DNA of 64,000 nt from Ananas comosus. Lineage: Eukaryota; Streptophyta; Magnoliopsida; Poales; Bromeliaceae. The stretch spans positions 9,665,078-9,729,077 of the forward strand of contig NC_033637.1 in NCBI RefSeq assembly GCF_001540865.1. The letters run 5' to 3'. The notes under the pieces were generated by a model, which searched no databases, was not told the DNA's origin, and was given only the letters and a program-made list of their open reading frames with translations. Below are positions 36,601 to 47,568 of the stretch, piece after piece (position 1 is the first letter of the stretch; each line of letters starts with the position of its first letter). Made by a program: the position numbers and the translations under genes.

Positions 36601-38188
36601 CGGCGTCGGGAGGCGGCGGCGACGGCAGGCATTGATGCCCTAGTCACCCAAACCCGAGAAAGGCACATGCCTAGTTCGGCCGACAGGAAGCTCCGGCGGC
36701 GAGGGCGCCGGCGGTGGACGAGTGCGACCGGCCAGGCGGAGCTGGTGCTCACGCCGGACGGCGGCGGAAGACGGCGGCGGCGATGCTGGACCAAACCGAG
36801 CCCGTACGGGTTCACCACGGGCTCCAAAGGTAGCAGCGACCATGGCGGCGGCCGGAGGAAGGTCGGGGCGACGGCGGCACGTCGCCGGAGGTCGAGGAAG
36901 GTCGGCGCACCATGCTTCGGGTGGCGGCGACGCGCGGTGGTCGAGAAGACCAGGTCTCGGCCCGTTCAAGGTTGGGCGGCCGCAGAGAGGGAGAGCGGCG
37001 GCCGGCGGGGTCGGGAGCGGCGGCGATGGCGCGCGGGGGCACGCCGGAGGTCACCGGAGGGCAGCGCGACCGATGGGGAACGGCGGTGGCGCGCGGAGGC
37101 AGGGATCACCCAGGCTCGACCTGGGTGACTGCTGCTGGCCGCAGGGAGTTCGGGCAGCTCCGGCGTGGCGCGGGGACGGCGGAGGCCGGCGGGGACTGCG
37201 CCGGGAAAGGGTCTCGGTCGAGGGAAAGGCTTCCTAGGGTGTCTTGGACCTTCTCTGATGTCGAAGGCCGAGGGGGTGGTGGCAAGGTGGAGGAAAGAGG
37301 TTGACCAAGCAATTCCGGCGGCCGGGGAAGCTCGCCGACGGCCGGGGTGCGCACACTGCTAGAGCATGGACCTGCAGATGGCGGCTAGGGCACAGATGGG
37401 GCGCTGGGTCGAGTAGATCTAGGGTTTCATGCATAGAAACCCTAGATGCACATTGTATACAGAGTGCAATTTTGCACAAAAGTCCACCGAAGCTTGGTAT
37501 TTCATACCTAGTCCTTCATAGTGGGTAACAATCGCGTATTCGCACCTCCATATTCGATCTCGTGCGATTCGGTACATAAAATATTACGACTTTTGCGAAT
37601 TTCCCGATTTTCCACTCTCGACCCCTTAGCGAACTTATTGCAATTCCCAAAGATCCGTCCATCGGATTTCCGATCGGATCATGCCAACGCGTTCAGCACG
37701 TCGAGGCATCGAATCTAGCATTTCGTTTCGTCCGATTTGATCTCCGATTCACGACGAAATCCATTCTCTCTCCAAAAGGCCAAAGTGATGCACAATTATA
37801 TAAGAAACATGTATTTTCAGATTTTCTCGAAAACCGTGCATCATATCTAAAATCCGTCAGTGCCATTGGTTCCAGAATAGCTTAACCGTTCAAAACGAGC
37901 TATTGGATCGCTATGAACGGAGTCCGATACGCGCCGAAAGCCAACTCTACTCCGTGGCTTCTCCGAAAAACCGGAGTTACTATTCACTTTAAGTGAAAAC
38001 TAATAATCGCGTAACTTCTCCGTTTTAGCTCATTTTCTCCTGAAACTTGACGAGTGCTTATGTAATTAAATTACACACATAAACATCATCAACGGAGAGT
38101 TTAGTTGCACTGCAAACATCTCAGTCCTTACATATGGCGGGTCTGGACATGCGCCAGGCGGGCTTCCGCTGGGCCCCGGGGCGTGACA
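33672..38188 (-). mobile_element. Long LTR (4.5 kb), possible solo LTR, minus orientation
   Basis: It begins TGTCACGCCCCGGGG and ends CCCCGGGGCGTGACA, the reciprocal TG...CA termini of del/Tekay-type LTRs. The minus orientation is inferred from the match with the piece at 28647. Its middle (36400-37420) is a very GC-rich block with overlapping open frames on both strands that do not resemble known proteins. The flanking pentamers (TATGG, CAGGG) do not match, so a clean solo LTR is not proven. Confidence 0.6.
36400..37430. other. GC-rich block inside the long LTR
   Basis: CGG-rich DNA with open frames of up to 240 codons on the + strand and 147 codons on the - strand. Composition (Arg/Gly/Ala in all frames) points to base bias rather than selection. 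CpG is abundant despite the expected decay of methylated transposon DNA. I do not call a protein. Confidence 0.5.
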
Positions 38189-39660
38189 CAGGGGTGGCCA
38201 ACTCAATAACTGTCCAAACAGAAACCGCGACCTCATCGCACTGAAACCTCATTCCAAAATGGCATTCGTGGGCGCGACCCAACCGAGTTTACGAGTGTCT
38301 CTGCCGAGTTCAATCAGGCTCTCACAAGCTGTAATCACTGTAAATGGGTCAAACTGATCTATCCACTAAAACTCACGTGCCCTTGGCACAATCTGATGCA
38401 GAATACAAAAATCTGGGCCCACCGTCAATCCCAACGGCACCCGATGGTCCAACACGGTCTAACTCTACTGTAGCGCAAGCGTAAACGCAACCTACACGCA
38501 TCTGAGTATCCACCTCGCACTAACAGTAGTGATACAGAAATCTGGGTCCACTGTTAACTCCGACGACACCCGACAGTCCAAACACTGTTGTACAACAAGC
38601 TCGACCCCTCAGCACGAGCGTAATGTCAGCCTACCCTATGTTGAGTATCCACTACGCACTAACAGCGGTGATACAAAGATACAGCAACTCCTGAAGCTAA
38701 ATTTGGTAATTTTTCAGAAAATGACAATGTAGGTTTAACGAGTTTTCTCCTAAGTCAAATTTCAGTTCAATATGTATAATTTCATCTAGAATAACTAAAT
38801 AAATGTTTAAAAATTCGGATGATCACAATGCATACAAATCCACGAATTTGAGCCCTAACATAACGAATAGAACCAATAATACATGCTAACGATTCAAGGA
38901 CTTAGAAGGAAATCCGAAGATTTCGGTAAACATTAACCCATCTCGAACGCTAGTCCAACGTCAGCAATAAGTCGACCGAAGAAATCGCTCGACCACCAAC
39001 GGCCTCCACCGGATTCAACCACGGCGCACGCGCACAATCCTCCAAAGGCAAACGAACGAAAACTAAGCTCGATTCTCCAAAATCTCAAAGAAAAGAAGAA
39101 AAGAAGCTAGAGAGAGAAAGAGGGAACCAACCTATGTTTTCATCAACCCCATGCACAAAGAGATAAGGCTGGGGGTTTGGTTTGGTTTTAACGCCAACAA
39201 AAGATCAAAAAGCCCCTTACTTACTCACTTTTCCAGCTGGAGTACCGGTACCCAACTTGGTTACCGATACTCGGCCCCTCAATCCGCAGCCTCGCACACT
39301 GGGTACCGGTACCAACTCGATGCAGTACCGGTACCCGAGCTTGATACCGGTACTCAACAAACAGGTACCGGTACTCAGCATCAAACACACGCAACCCGAG
39401 AGCATCCAGTTCTGTCATCGCATAGGGGTACCGATACTGCTCTCAAGTACCGGTACTCAACACTGAAATCCTGCACTTTGTGGATTTCAGTGTCAGAACT
39501 CCACTCTCGCGTCGCGTCGAGTCCGTTTTGTGTCCAATTCGTGCCAAAACGACTCTGACTTGTCCCGACACTCTCCCGACGTGTCGACAAGCCTCAAATG
39601 CTGAATTCCACAAACAACGAAGCACCAGGGACACTACATTGCCTACTTAAAGTTTCAGAA
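38189..39660 (-). repeat. LTR-derived piece, minus orientation, with GTACCGGTAC cluster
   Basis: The reverse complement of 39480-39640 aligns with 42125-42245 (GAGAGTGTCGGGACA, ACAAAACGGACTC, GCGACGCGAG). It holds GTACCGGTAC palindromes at 39240-39460. Read in sense it would be the U3/R part of a long LTR. No retroelement protein is visible. Confidence 0.5.
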
Positions 39661-39941
39661 ATATTTTCAAAAGGGTACAACAATTTAAAATGATCAAATT
39701 GTCCTTACTTCTTCTATAAGAAAAAATAATTTTTTTAGCATTTCTATTATTTTGAAGGATATTTTCGGTATAAATTATAAGAAATGGACGGAATAGTGAT
39801 AGAACCATGAAGGACGGGAGGCTAAATACAATAATTTAAAATATTAAGAGAATAAAAATATAAAGTTTTTAAAATTAGAAAAGCAGTAAAAAAACGAATC
39901 TTTATAAGAAAATTTTCTATAATTTAACTTAATATATTATA

Positions 39942-40446
39942 GGGGCAATTGCTTATATACCCTTGAAAAATTTTTGAATTTATGATTTACCCCTCTTAGA
40001 AAGCTAATATTAAAATACCCTTTTTACATTCCAAGTTATTTCAAATATATCCCTAGAGTTAAATTCTGTTAGTAAATGATTAACAAAGCTGTTATATCTA
40101 TAAAATTATTATTTTGCCCTTTTAAATATACCTTTCTATCATCACTATCTTTTCTTATTTGTCCTTAAGTTAGGGACAAATTTTTTTTTTATTTTCAGTC
40201 TTTTTAAATATACTCTTTTATCATTACCAACCTTTCTTATGTGTCCTTAAGTTAAGGGCAAAAGAGATGTTTTAATTTTTTTAAACTCTGATAGATACTT
40301 ATCTCATGTTTAACCCGAGATAACTTAACGGGTGGTAACTGCGGGGTATTTTTGAACAACAGAGAAACATTTGAGGGTATATTCAAAATAAAAAAAAATA
40401 ATAAATGAGATATTTTTGAAGTTTTGAGGGATATATAGATAATTAG
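39942..40446. mobile_element. Mutator-type MITE, 'GGGGCAATTGCTTATATAC' family (copy 1)
   Basis: The left end matches the element at 53469 (GGGGCAATTGCTTATATAC). The right end is decayed (GAGGGATATATAGATAATTAG). Interiors share 'cccttaagttagggacaaa'-like and 'taaccgagataactta'-like segments. Confidence 0.65.
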
Positions 40447-40447
40447 A

Positions 40448-41397
40448 GTTGAGCTGGAATATTATCGGTAGCAAACGGGCTTCATTGTCATCCATTTGTT
40501 TTCGATGATGGGGCCTCTAAATTGACGATCAGCACCGTGGAACATGATTAATACCATTTGAAGTATCTAGAAATTAAATTTCATACTTTTTCGATATTAT
40601 TCTCTCATCCATCAAGTAGATGGAAAAATAAACAGTTGAAAGTGAATATCCTCTAAAAAGTGATGATAGGAATTTTGTAATCAAAATTGAGAGTATAGAT
40701 TTTGTTCTAAATAGTTTAAAGAATTTTCTAACTAAAATTCAACTGATTTGGATAGCGTTACACCGTTAAATAAGAAAACGCCTCATATCTACCATTAAAA
40801 TTACAAATTTTGAAACCCTTTGATCCTTAGATCAATGATCTCGAAAAGATTTGAAATTTGATTTTTAGATATTTCAAGTGATATAGATTACAACGACCCG
40901 ACCCGCTAGCAACAATAACACGTTGGGCCCGAACTACTGGCCCAAAATGCTTAAGCCCAGTTATTATGTCTAGTGTGTCCGCTACTTATAAACCCAATAG
41001 GCTCTCCCACATTATCCGATGTGGGACTATTGGGATGTCACATACTCCCCTCGTTTAGGTGCTGACGTCCTCGTCAGCCCGGCCCAATCATATATATAGT
41101 CCCAGATTCACCAGGCTGGTAACCTGGCTCTGATACCAAATGCAATGACCCGACCCGCTAGCAACAATAACTCGTTGGGTCCGAACCACCAGCCCAAAAT
41201 GCTTAAGTCCAGTTATTATGTCTAGTGTGTCCGCTACATATAAACCCAATAGGCTCTCCCACATTATCCGATGTGGGACTATTGGGTTGTCACATCGATC
41301 ATATTCAACCGTACCGATCGTCGATATGCTCTATCATCGAAAATAAATAAATGGCAACGGAGCCCATTAACTACCGACAACATTTCAGCTCAGCCCT
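40448..41397. mobile_element. Long-arm fold-back element carrying a TRIM
   Basis: The left arm (GAGCTGGAATATTATCGGTAG, then TTTTCGATGATGGGG, then TTAAATTTCATAC) is answered on the right by CATCGAAAATAAA and CTACCGACAACATTTCAGCTC. The TRIM at 40889-41294 interrupts the right arm. The same family appears at 52980-54080 and 61725-62095. Confidence 0.6.
40889..41294 (-). mobile_element. Complete TRIM retrotransposon (154-bp LTRs)
   Basis: Direct repeats 40889-41042 and 41141-41294 are both 154 bp and about 94% alike by eye. On the minus strand the LTR starts TGTGACA; next to it is TTTGGTATCAGAGCCAGG, a tRNA-Met primer-binding site, and before the distal LTR is the purine tract CGAGGGGAGTA. Flanks TAGAT and TCGAT match 4/5. 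Total length 406 bp, no coding capacity. It is TRIM-like in every part; I saw no 5S-like domain of the Cassandra family. Confidence 0.9.
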
Positions 41398-41499
41398 ATA
41401 TAATTATTCCTATCTATAGATAATATAGAATCGGGAGTTCCTTCCGAAGCCTCCCCACGTTTGGCGGGGGCTTCGGCGGGACCCCATTTTTTTTTTTCC

Positions 41500-41500
41500 G

Positions 41501-41531
<31 letters not shown>

Positions 41532-41862
41532 ATCTCTTTCTCTCTCCCCAGCTCCCTTTCTCTCTCTCGCGCGCGCGCGCGCGGGGCGCGAGTCGAGCGC
41601 GCCCCCCCGGCTCTCTCTCTCTCTCTCTCTTAACCCCCTCTCCCCCTCTCCCCACTCCCTACCCCTCTCTCTCTACCCCTCTCTCTCTCTCCTCCTCCCG
41701 CGCTGGCGCCGGGTGCGGGTCTCCCTTCCCCCCGGGCACACGTGGGGGAAGAGAGAAAGAGAGAAAAAGAAAGAGAAAGAGGACGAGGCGAGGGGCCTGC
41801 AGGCGGGGGGCCCGCGCCCCCCCGCTCGCGCGCTAAAGAGAGAGAGAATAGAAGGAGAGAGG

Positions 41863-41916
<54 letters not shown>

Positions 41917-42115
41917 AAAAGGAGAGAGGGGGAGAGAGAGAGAGAGAGCAAAAGGAGAGAGGGGGAGAGAGAGAGAGAGTCAGGGAAGGGGGTGGGGCCT
42001 GCCATGTGCGGCCGGCCTGCACCCCCCGCAAACGCCGAGAGAGAGAGAAGGCTCTCTCTCCCTCTTTTCCTCTCTCTCTCTCTCCCGCCCTCTGTCTCCC
42101 CCTGTTTTTCTCTGC
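41500..42115. repeat. CT/GA microsatellite block
   Basis: (CT)n from 41503, a (GC)n run at 41570-41582, more (CT)n to 41700, then (GA)n from 41840 to 41980 and (CT)n again to 42090. Pyrimidine and purine tracts are arranged as inverted partners. Long open frames on both strands here are artefacts of dinucleotide repeats. Confidence 0.9.
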
Positions 42116-42119
42116 CTCC

Positions 42120-44333
42120 CTGTGAGATCCCTGGTGTTCTGTTGTGGAGGCTTGTCGGCAGCTCTGGAGAGTGTCGGGACAGGTCCGAGTCGCGTTGGCG
42201 TCAAATAGACGCAAAACGGACTCCGTGCGACGCGAGGGCAGCTTATAACGAAGAAATCTGCAAAACAGCAGATTTCTCTGCTTGCTGTACCGGTACAACC
42301 AGCGTGGCTGTACCGGTACAACCAGCGCGCACTGGTTTAGCAGCTTTCGGGTTGGCCCTTGTACCGGTACAGGAGCCCGTGTACCGGTACAAGGGGGTAG
42401 GTGAGAGAGTATTTGAGTAAATCTCCACCTCGTTTGTATCAGCAGCTATCCCCTCTCTATATAGCTTTGTGTAGAGAGAGAGAGGAGTCCTTTGGCTGCA
42501 TTTCTTCATCTCTCTCTCACTCCCATCCGGTTGAAGGCAAGGAAGAATTTTGTCGCCGACGTCACGCCGCGAAGCCGTTCGAGCTCGTGTTTGACGTCGG
42601 GGTAGCGCGTGGAGGCCAGGCAAGCGTAGGTTTTCGCCGTTCTTACTGTCACACAGGTGCTTGGCGTTGTCGAGGTAGGTATTTCAGCTTTTCCATTGTT
42701 TTTGGGCAAATTCTTACTACTTCAACTCGGAGTGATGTTATTTGCTGAAATTCATCGTCGACTGTTAGTATTTCAGCTCGTACTCGACGTAGGAGTATCG
42801 GATTGCGACGAGACTTGGTTCGTTGGATTCGGGACTTCGAGAGGAATCCGCGAAGCCCTTACTTGCTGGATTTGGTGAAGGTTAGCTTGGTCGAATCCCT
42901 TTTCTACTCTGTTGCTGCGAAATTCGGACTGAATTGGTGGATTTTGATCGTAGAGCTTGGAGTTAGCTCGAGTGCTAGACTTGGAGGGTTCCAGTGATCC
43001 AGCAGGGGTCACTTTGGTTCAAGGCTTCGTTCGCTGCCAGGAGCTAGCTTCTTGAGGTGGGTTTACATCGGTTTTACTCCTAAGTTCATAATCGTCGGCA
43101 TGTATAGATTTCGATTTTTGGATACTCTATTCTACCTCGAATTCATGGATTATATTGTAGATTGCAAATCTGAATTTGAAGCATATGGTAATAAATTGAG
43201 TACTTTATACATGTTGGACTTGGAATTTGAATCAGGAGAAAACCTGCGATTTGGACCTGTCACTTGTTTAAACTGCCTGATTTAGCTCTAGGAGCCGTTA
43301 TAAAATTATACTGTCGCAATATCCTCGAGACGAGTACTCCAGGTGGTTTAGCATACATTTACACTCGTGCTAGTACGCCGAGTAGATTTTTACAGGGTCT
43401 TTTGGGCTGTTCCGAACTGTTGGGTGCCGTCAGAGTTGACGGTGGATCCAGATCGCCTTTTTTGGCGATAGATTGTGCCGAGGGCACGTGAACTGTTGGT
43501 TATTAGACTTGTTAGAGTCGGTTACTTGACTTTGGCTTTTCAGAGCCTGATTGAGCTCGACAGAGATACACTGCATACTCGGTTGGATAGCGCCCACGAG
43601 TACCACTCCGGAGACGGGCTTTGTGCTTTTGCGTTGGTGTCGCTCATGCCGGTTGGACTTGCTCTCCACGGACCAGTTAGTATGGAGGTAGCTGGATAGT
43701 CGCAACTGGGTAGGGACGGGTGTATTCACAGTCCCCGGGACGGGTATGTTTACAGTCCCGATTGGATTGGGTCAGTTTTGACATTTCCTACAGTTGGTTA
43801 TCATAGAGCAGGATGGGTAGGGACTAACAGCTGTAGAGTTCATTCCAGCATTTTACTTTTACCATTGCTCCCTTCTGTAGACTTAGTGGGTGGTCCGATG
43901 TTGTTTTGGGCGGCACCCACTGAGGACTACTTGTTTTTACAGTAGTTCTCATGCCCAGTTGTTACCCCTGTTTTGTAGAGCCACAGGTTTCGGCTGCTGC
44001 GCCTTCCACGGATTAGGATCGAGGCAGGGGCGTCGCGAGTTAGAGCCCTACCCGTCGAGCAGAGCTAGAGGCACCCTACTGCAGGTAGTTGTTTTATTTC
44101 GAGCTTATGTACATAGTACTTAACTCGCCAGTGATTGTAACTCTGTATTTCGATTTTTGAACTATGTATATAAAGCTCAGTTTGTTTAGCCTTTGTTTAC
44201 TCGAGCAGCTCTATACTACTGTTTGTAGTATTGTATGTTTACATGTACAGCTGTCGCTTCGTATACAAGAAAAATTTCGTTGTATACGGCGGATTTGTCG
44301 GCGTGCCCGGGGAACGAGACATCCGGGTCGTGA
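42120..44333 (+). repeat. LTR-derived piece, plus orientation, ending CGTGACA
   Basis: Contains the block shared with 39480-39640, four GTACCGGTAC palindromes (42288-42390), a TATATAGCTT motif at about 42460, then leader-like sequence with 3' landmarks ('ccactccggag', 'ggcacccactgaggac', 'gtagttctcatgccc', 'tagagccac') and the terminus CCGGGTCGTGACA, typical of del/Tekay LTR 3' ends. Frames in it lack homology I can recognise. Confidence 0.6.
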
Positions 44334-44469
44334 CACTCCCTCCCCTCTCTCTCCCCCTCTCTCTCGGACTCGGCGCACGAGCGGGAGGGAGCGGGGCACG
44401 CGCGGGAGTGGATGCGCGCAGGGCGCGTGCACGGCGCGAGCACCGGGGGGATGAGGAAAGGGAAAGAGG

Positions 44470-44513
<44 letters not shown>

Positions 44514-45014
44514 CAGGGGGGCCGGCATGTATGCGGGGAGAGAGAGAGAGAGAGAGAGAAAAAGAGTGAGAGAGGGAGCCAGGGGAGAAAGAGAGAGAGG
44601 GAGGAAGAGAGAGAGAGACGGAGTGAGAGAGAAAGAATTTTAAAATTTTAAATTTCAAATTTTATATTTTATTTTTTACTTTTAAATTTTAATGTTAACT
44701 TATAATATATATTTCAATTTTAAGCTTCAAAGTTTCAAATTTTAAATCTCTAAACTCTATAAAATTAATTAAATTTATTAATAATTAGTTATATATTATA
44801 TAATTTTTTATTCTTCTCTATTTAAATAATTCTTTTACTTTGTCTCTCTTTTTAATTTTTTTTTATTTTTTGAAGTTTAAAATTTAAATTAGATTTGAAA
44901 ATTAAAAAAAGTTAAAAAAATAAATACTAACAACTGAAATATAGAAATATATTAGTTTGTTCAAAATATTTTAGAAACCGCATAAATTTTCGCTGCGAAG
45001 CGCCGGTCTTTACT
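44334..45014. other. CT/GA tracts and AT-rich DNA ending in a Helitron-like terminus
   Basis: CT tract to 44364, (GA)n at 44470-44512 and 44539-44560, then AT-rich DNA. It ends with CGCTGCGAAGCG (small hairpin), then CCGGTCTTTACTAG followed by T, the layout of a Helitron 3' end (hairpin, then CTRR, inserted before T). The matching 5' TC terminus was not found. Confidence 0.4.
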
Positions 45015-45870
45015 AGTATTACATTATACATGCCTCCTCCATCCGCATGTGAGCATCAAGGCCCCACGTGACTCCTACTTTGTCCCTCGCGAGCATAGAA
45101 ATGCCGCCACATTCTTAATTTCTTTCACATTAAATGCTCTCTCTCTCTTTTTTAAATTTGAATTTTCCACCCCTCACGGAGCATGTGCCTGGAAAAAGTG
45201 AGTGACATAAATAGGTATTAAACAAAATATTATTATTATATTTAAATTTATATATATAGGTATTGGGTATTTGGGTGCAAGTGCATAGGATATTGTACTC
45301 TTTTTCAGTCCTAAATAATCACCTTAAAAAACGGTCGAAACTCTAGTTATCCGAAACAGCGTAATTGATTTTGGCGCATTCCGGATTCTTAATTACGGTA
45401 AAAAAAAGTAAAGAAAAAATAATAAAATAATACAATGAGTGATGCTAGTTATATTTAAATATATTTAATTACGGAACTTATTGTTCTTTTATTTAATTTA
45501 CATATTTAAAATATGATAAGATTTGATTAGTTAAGTTTTATTATTTCCTTCATTTAATTTGTACAACTAAAACATGATGAAAATTAATTATTATAATTTA
45601 TGTATAAAAGAATAATTTGGTTTTTTAGATTAGAATTTTTAATTATATAGGAATATAATTATATTAGTTTTATTTATTATAATATAATTTATTATTTTTT
45701 AAATTATTTATTATTTATGCATAAATTATAGTTTTATATTATTTATTTTCTATCCAATAAATATCAGAACTGAAAAAAGTTTACTTCCACAGCTATAAAA
45801 CAAATAGTAGGGAAGTGGTTTTTATCTAACTCCACTTCAACCCAAAATCTACTTAAATTCAAAGTCCAGT

Positions 45871-46314
45871 TTCACCTAAAATTTTAAATTTTTTGTATTT
45901 AGTTTGGGTGTCTGACTTGAAATCAAACCGACCGAATTAACCAATTAAATGAGCAAGAATACTCTTTTATGCTTGAAAATCAAATTATATTTTACATTTT
46001 AAAATATTTTTAAAAATAAAATAAAATTTTTGTAAATTTTATTTTACAAAATCAATCAAACTGACCAAATGCTTTCCCCTAGAAATGCCACATTCACCTA
46101 AAATTTTAAATTTTTTGTATTTAGTTTGGGTGTCTGACTTGAAATCAAACCGACCGAATTAACCCATTAAATGAGCAAGAATACTCTTTTATGCTTGAAA
46201 ATCAAATTATATTTTACATTTTAAAATATTTTTAAAAATAAAATAAAATTTTTGTAAATTTTATTTTACAAAATCAATCAAACTGACCAAATGCTTTCCC
46301 CTAGAAATGCCACA
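45871..46314. repeat. 222-bp tandem duplication
   Basis: Copies 45871-46092 and 46093-46314 are nearly identical (one difference noticed, AACCAATTAAATG versus AACCCATTAAATG), implying a very recent event or an assembly duplication. The unit is AT-rich and non-coding. Confidence 0.95.
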
Positions 46315-46319
46315 TTCTT

Positions 46320-47215
46320 TCACATTAAATGCTCATTCTTTTTGTAAATTTGAATTGAATATTACTTCATTTAATGCCAATATCTAAATTAAAATATCTG
46401 GTTGCCCATGTAGGCAAACTCTGGAATTGTTTATTAGCTTAGTGGTTTAAAATAATTCAAATCCGTTGAATTTTTAATTAAATATTATATTTACTATTTA
46501 GATTAAGATTAAAAATTTTGATCTTAAAAAATTAATTTGATGCTCTGTTTTTTAAATTTTGTTTATTTTGGACTGTTCATTTTGTTGGTACTTGATACAT
46601 TAAAATCATAGGACTTTATTTATAATATAGTTTAAATATTCTAAATCATGTTAACAGTGTTGATCAACAATTTAAAATCTTGATTGCTAAAAATGGAGTT
46701 GGATACCTCCTAAAATTAGATAGTAAAATTTAAAGTTTTTAAAAGGTACGTAGTTTCTTCCAAACGATACAATGTTCATGTTACTTTTATACGCATATAT
46801 CAGAAAAAAGCTTAAAAAAAAAAAAACAAAGGTGGAGGACCTCTTTCAAATTGTCCAAAAGCTGAGGGGGATCTCCATAATTTTCTCACCTAAAATATCC
46901 AGAGTGCACAGCACATTACCAGCTGTACACACAAAAGCCTCTCTTCCATCCTTGATTTTTTTTTTTTAAATTATTTTTTTGATAATTTATGTGCATTAGC
47001 TTGTTTGCAAAAGCCACTAGGGTGTATATGCAAACTATTTGGAGAAAATAAAATAAAATAAAATAAAATAAAACAAATTGTGTGTTTGTACTTCCTCATT
47101 CACAAAGTTTCAAGTCATTATAATTTGGTTTCTGGAATTGGATTACAGTTTCAATTTTAACTTTCAAGTATAATCTTGTCTCGATTTTATTATCTTAATG
47201 TTGCAGCTTTATACG
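46320..47215. other. AT-rich intergenic DNA, nothing recognised
   Basis: AT-rich without clear repeat structure except an (AAAAT)n run at 47045-47072. The part at 46302-46365 resembles 45098-45165 (shared GAAATGCC, TTTCACATTAAATGCTC). Confidence 0.4.
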
Positions 47216-47220
47216 AGTCC

Positions 47221-47460
47221 GGCTACTATACTCTTATAAATATGGGCTCTTTTATACTCGTAAGTTTTCCTCCGTTAGATCTAGCTCTTCGATCATCTAT
47301 TTCCGTTAGATCGTACAATTCAACCAACCACCCATTCAATCCTAGAGCACCACTATTATTCTATCCGGGGATCACTATTATCCTAATCGCACATCCTTCA
47401 TCTAACGGTCAAAAACTTATGAATCCAAATGGGCCCATACTCATAAAAGTATAGTAACCC
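47221..47460. mobile_element. Small hairpin MITE
   Basis: GGCTACTATACTCTTATAAA on the left and CATAAAAGTATAGTAACCC on the right are inverted repeats, enclosing 'ccgttagat' motifs and their inverse 'atctaacgg'. The element at 57868-58088 has the same architecture. Confidence 0.65.
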
Positions 47461-47568
47461 TAGCCACTATATAATAGTAATTCTCTCAGATTTTCTAGAT
47501 AATTCTCGTTAACATCAATTTAACTGATCATATGTTCATCACTAGTAACATATGAATGATTATTTGAA

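Noticed and set aside
36406..37237. Overlapping open frames of 240 and 171 codons (+) and 147 codons (-)
   Set aside because: Arg/Gly/Ala-rich in every frame and explained by GC bias inside an LTR; no motif recognised.
33672..38188. Considered a certain solo LTR
   Set aside because: Termini fit, but the flanking 5-bp sequences do not match, so only a possible solo LTR is claimed.
40889..41294. Considered a Cassandra TRIM
   Set aside because: I could not see the 5S rRNA-like domain with its polymerase III boxes in the 154-bp LTR.
41461..42420. 319-codon open frame on the + strand and 222-codon frame on the - strand
   Set aside because: Both are made of CT/GA dinucleotide repeats read as Ser-Leu or Arg-Glu runs; no protein family character.
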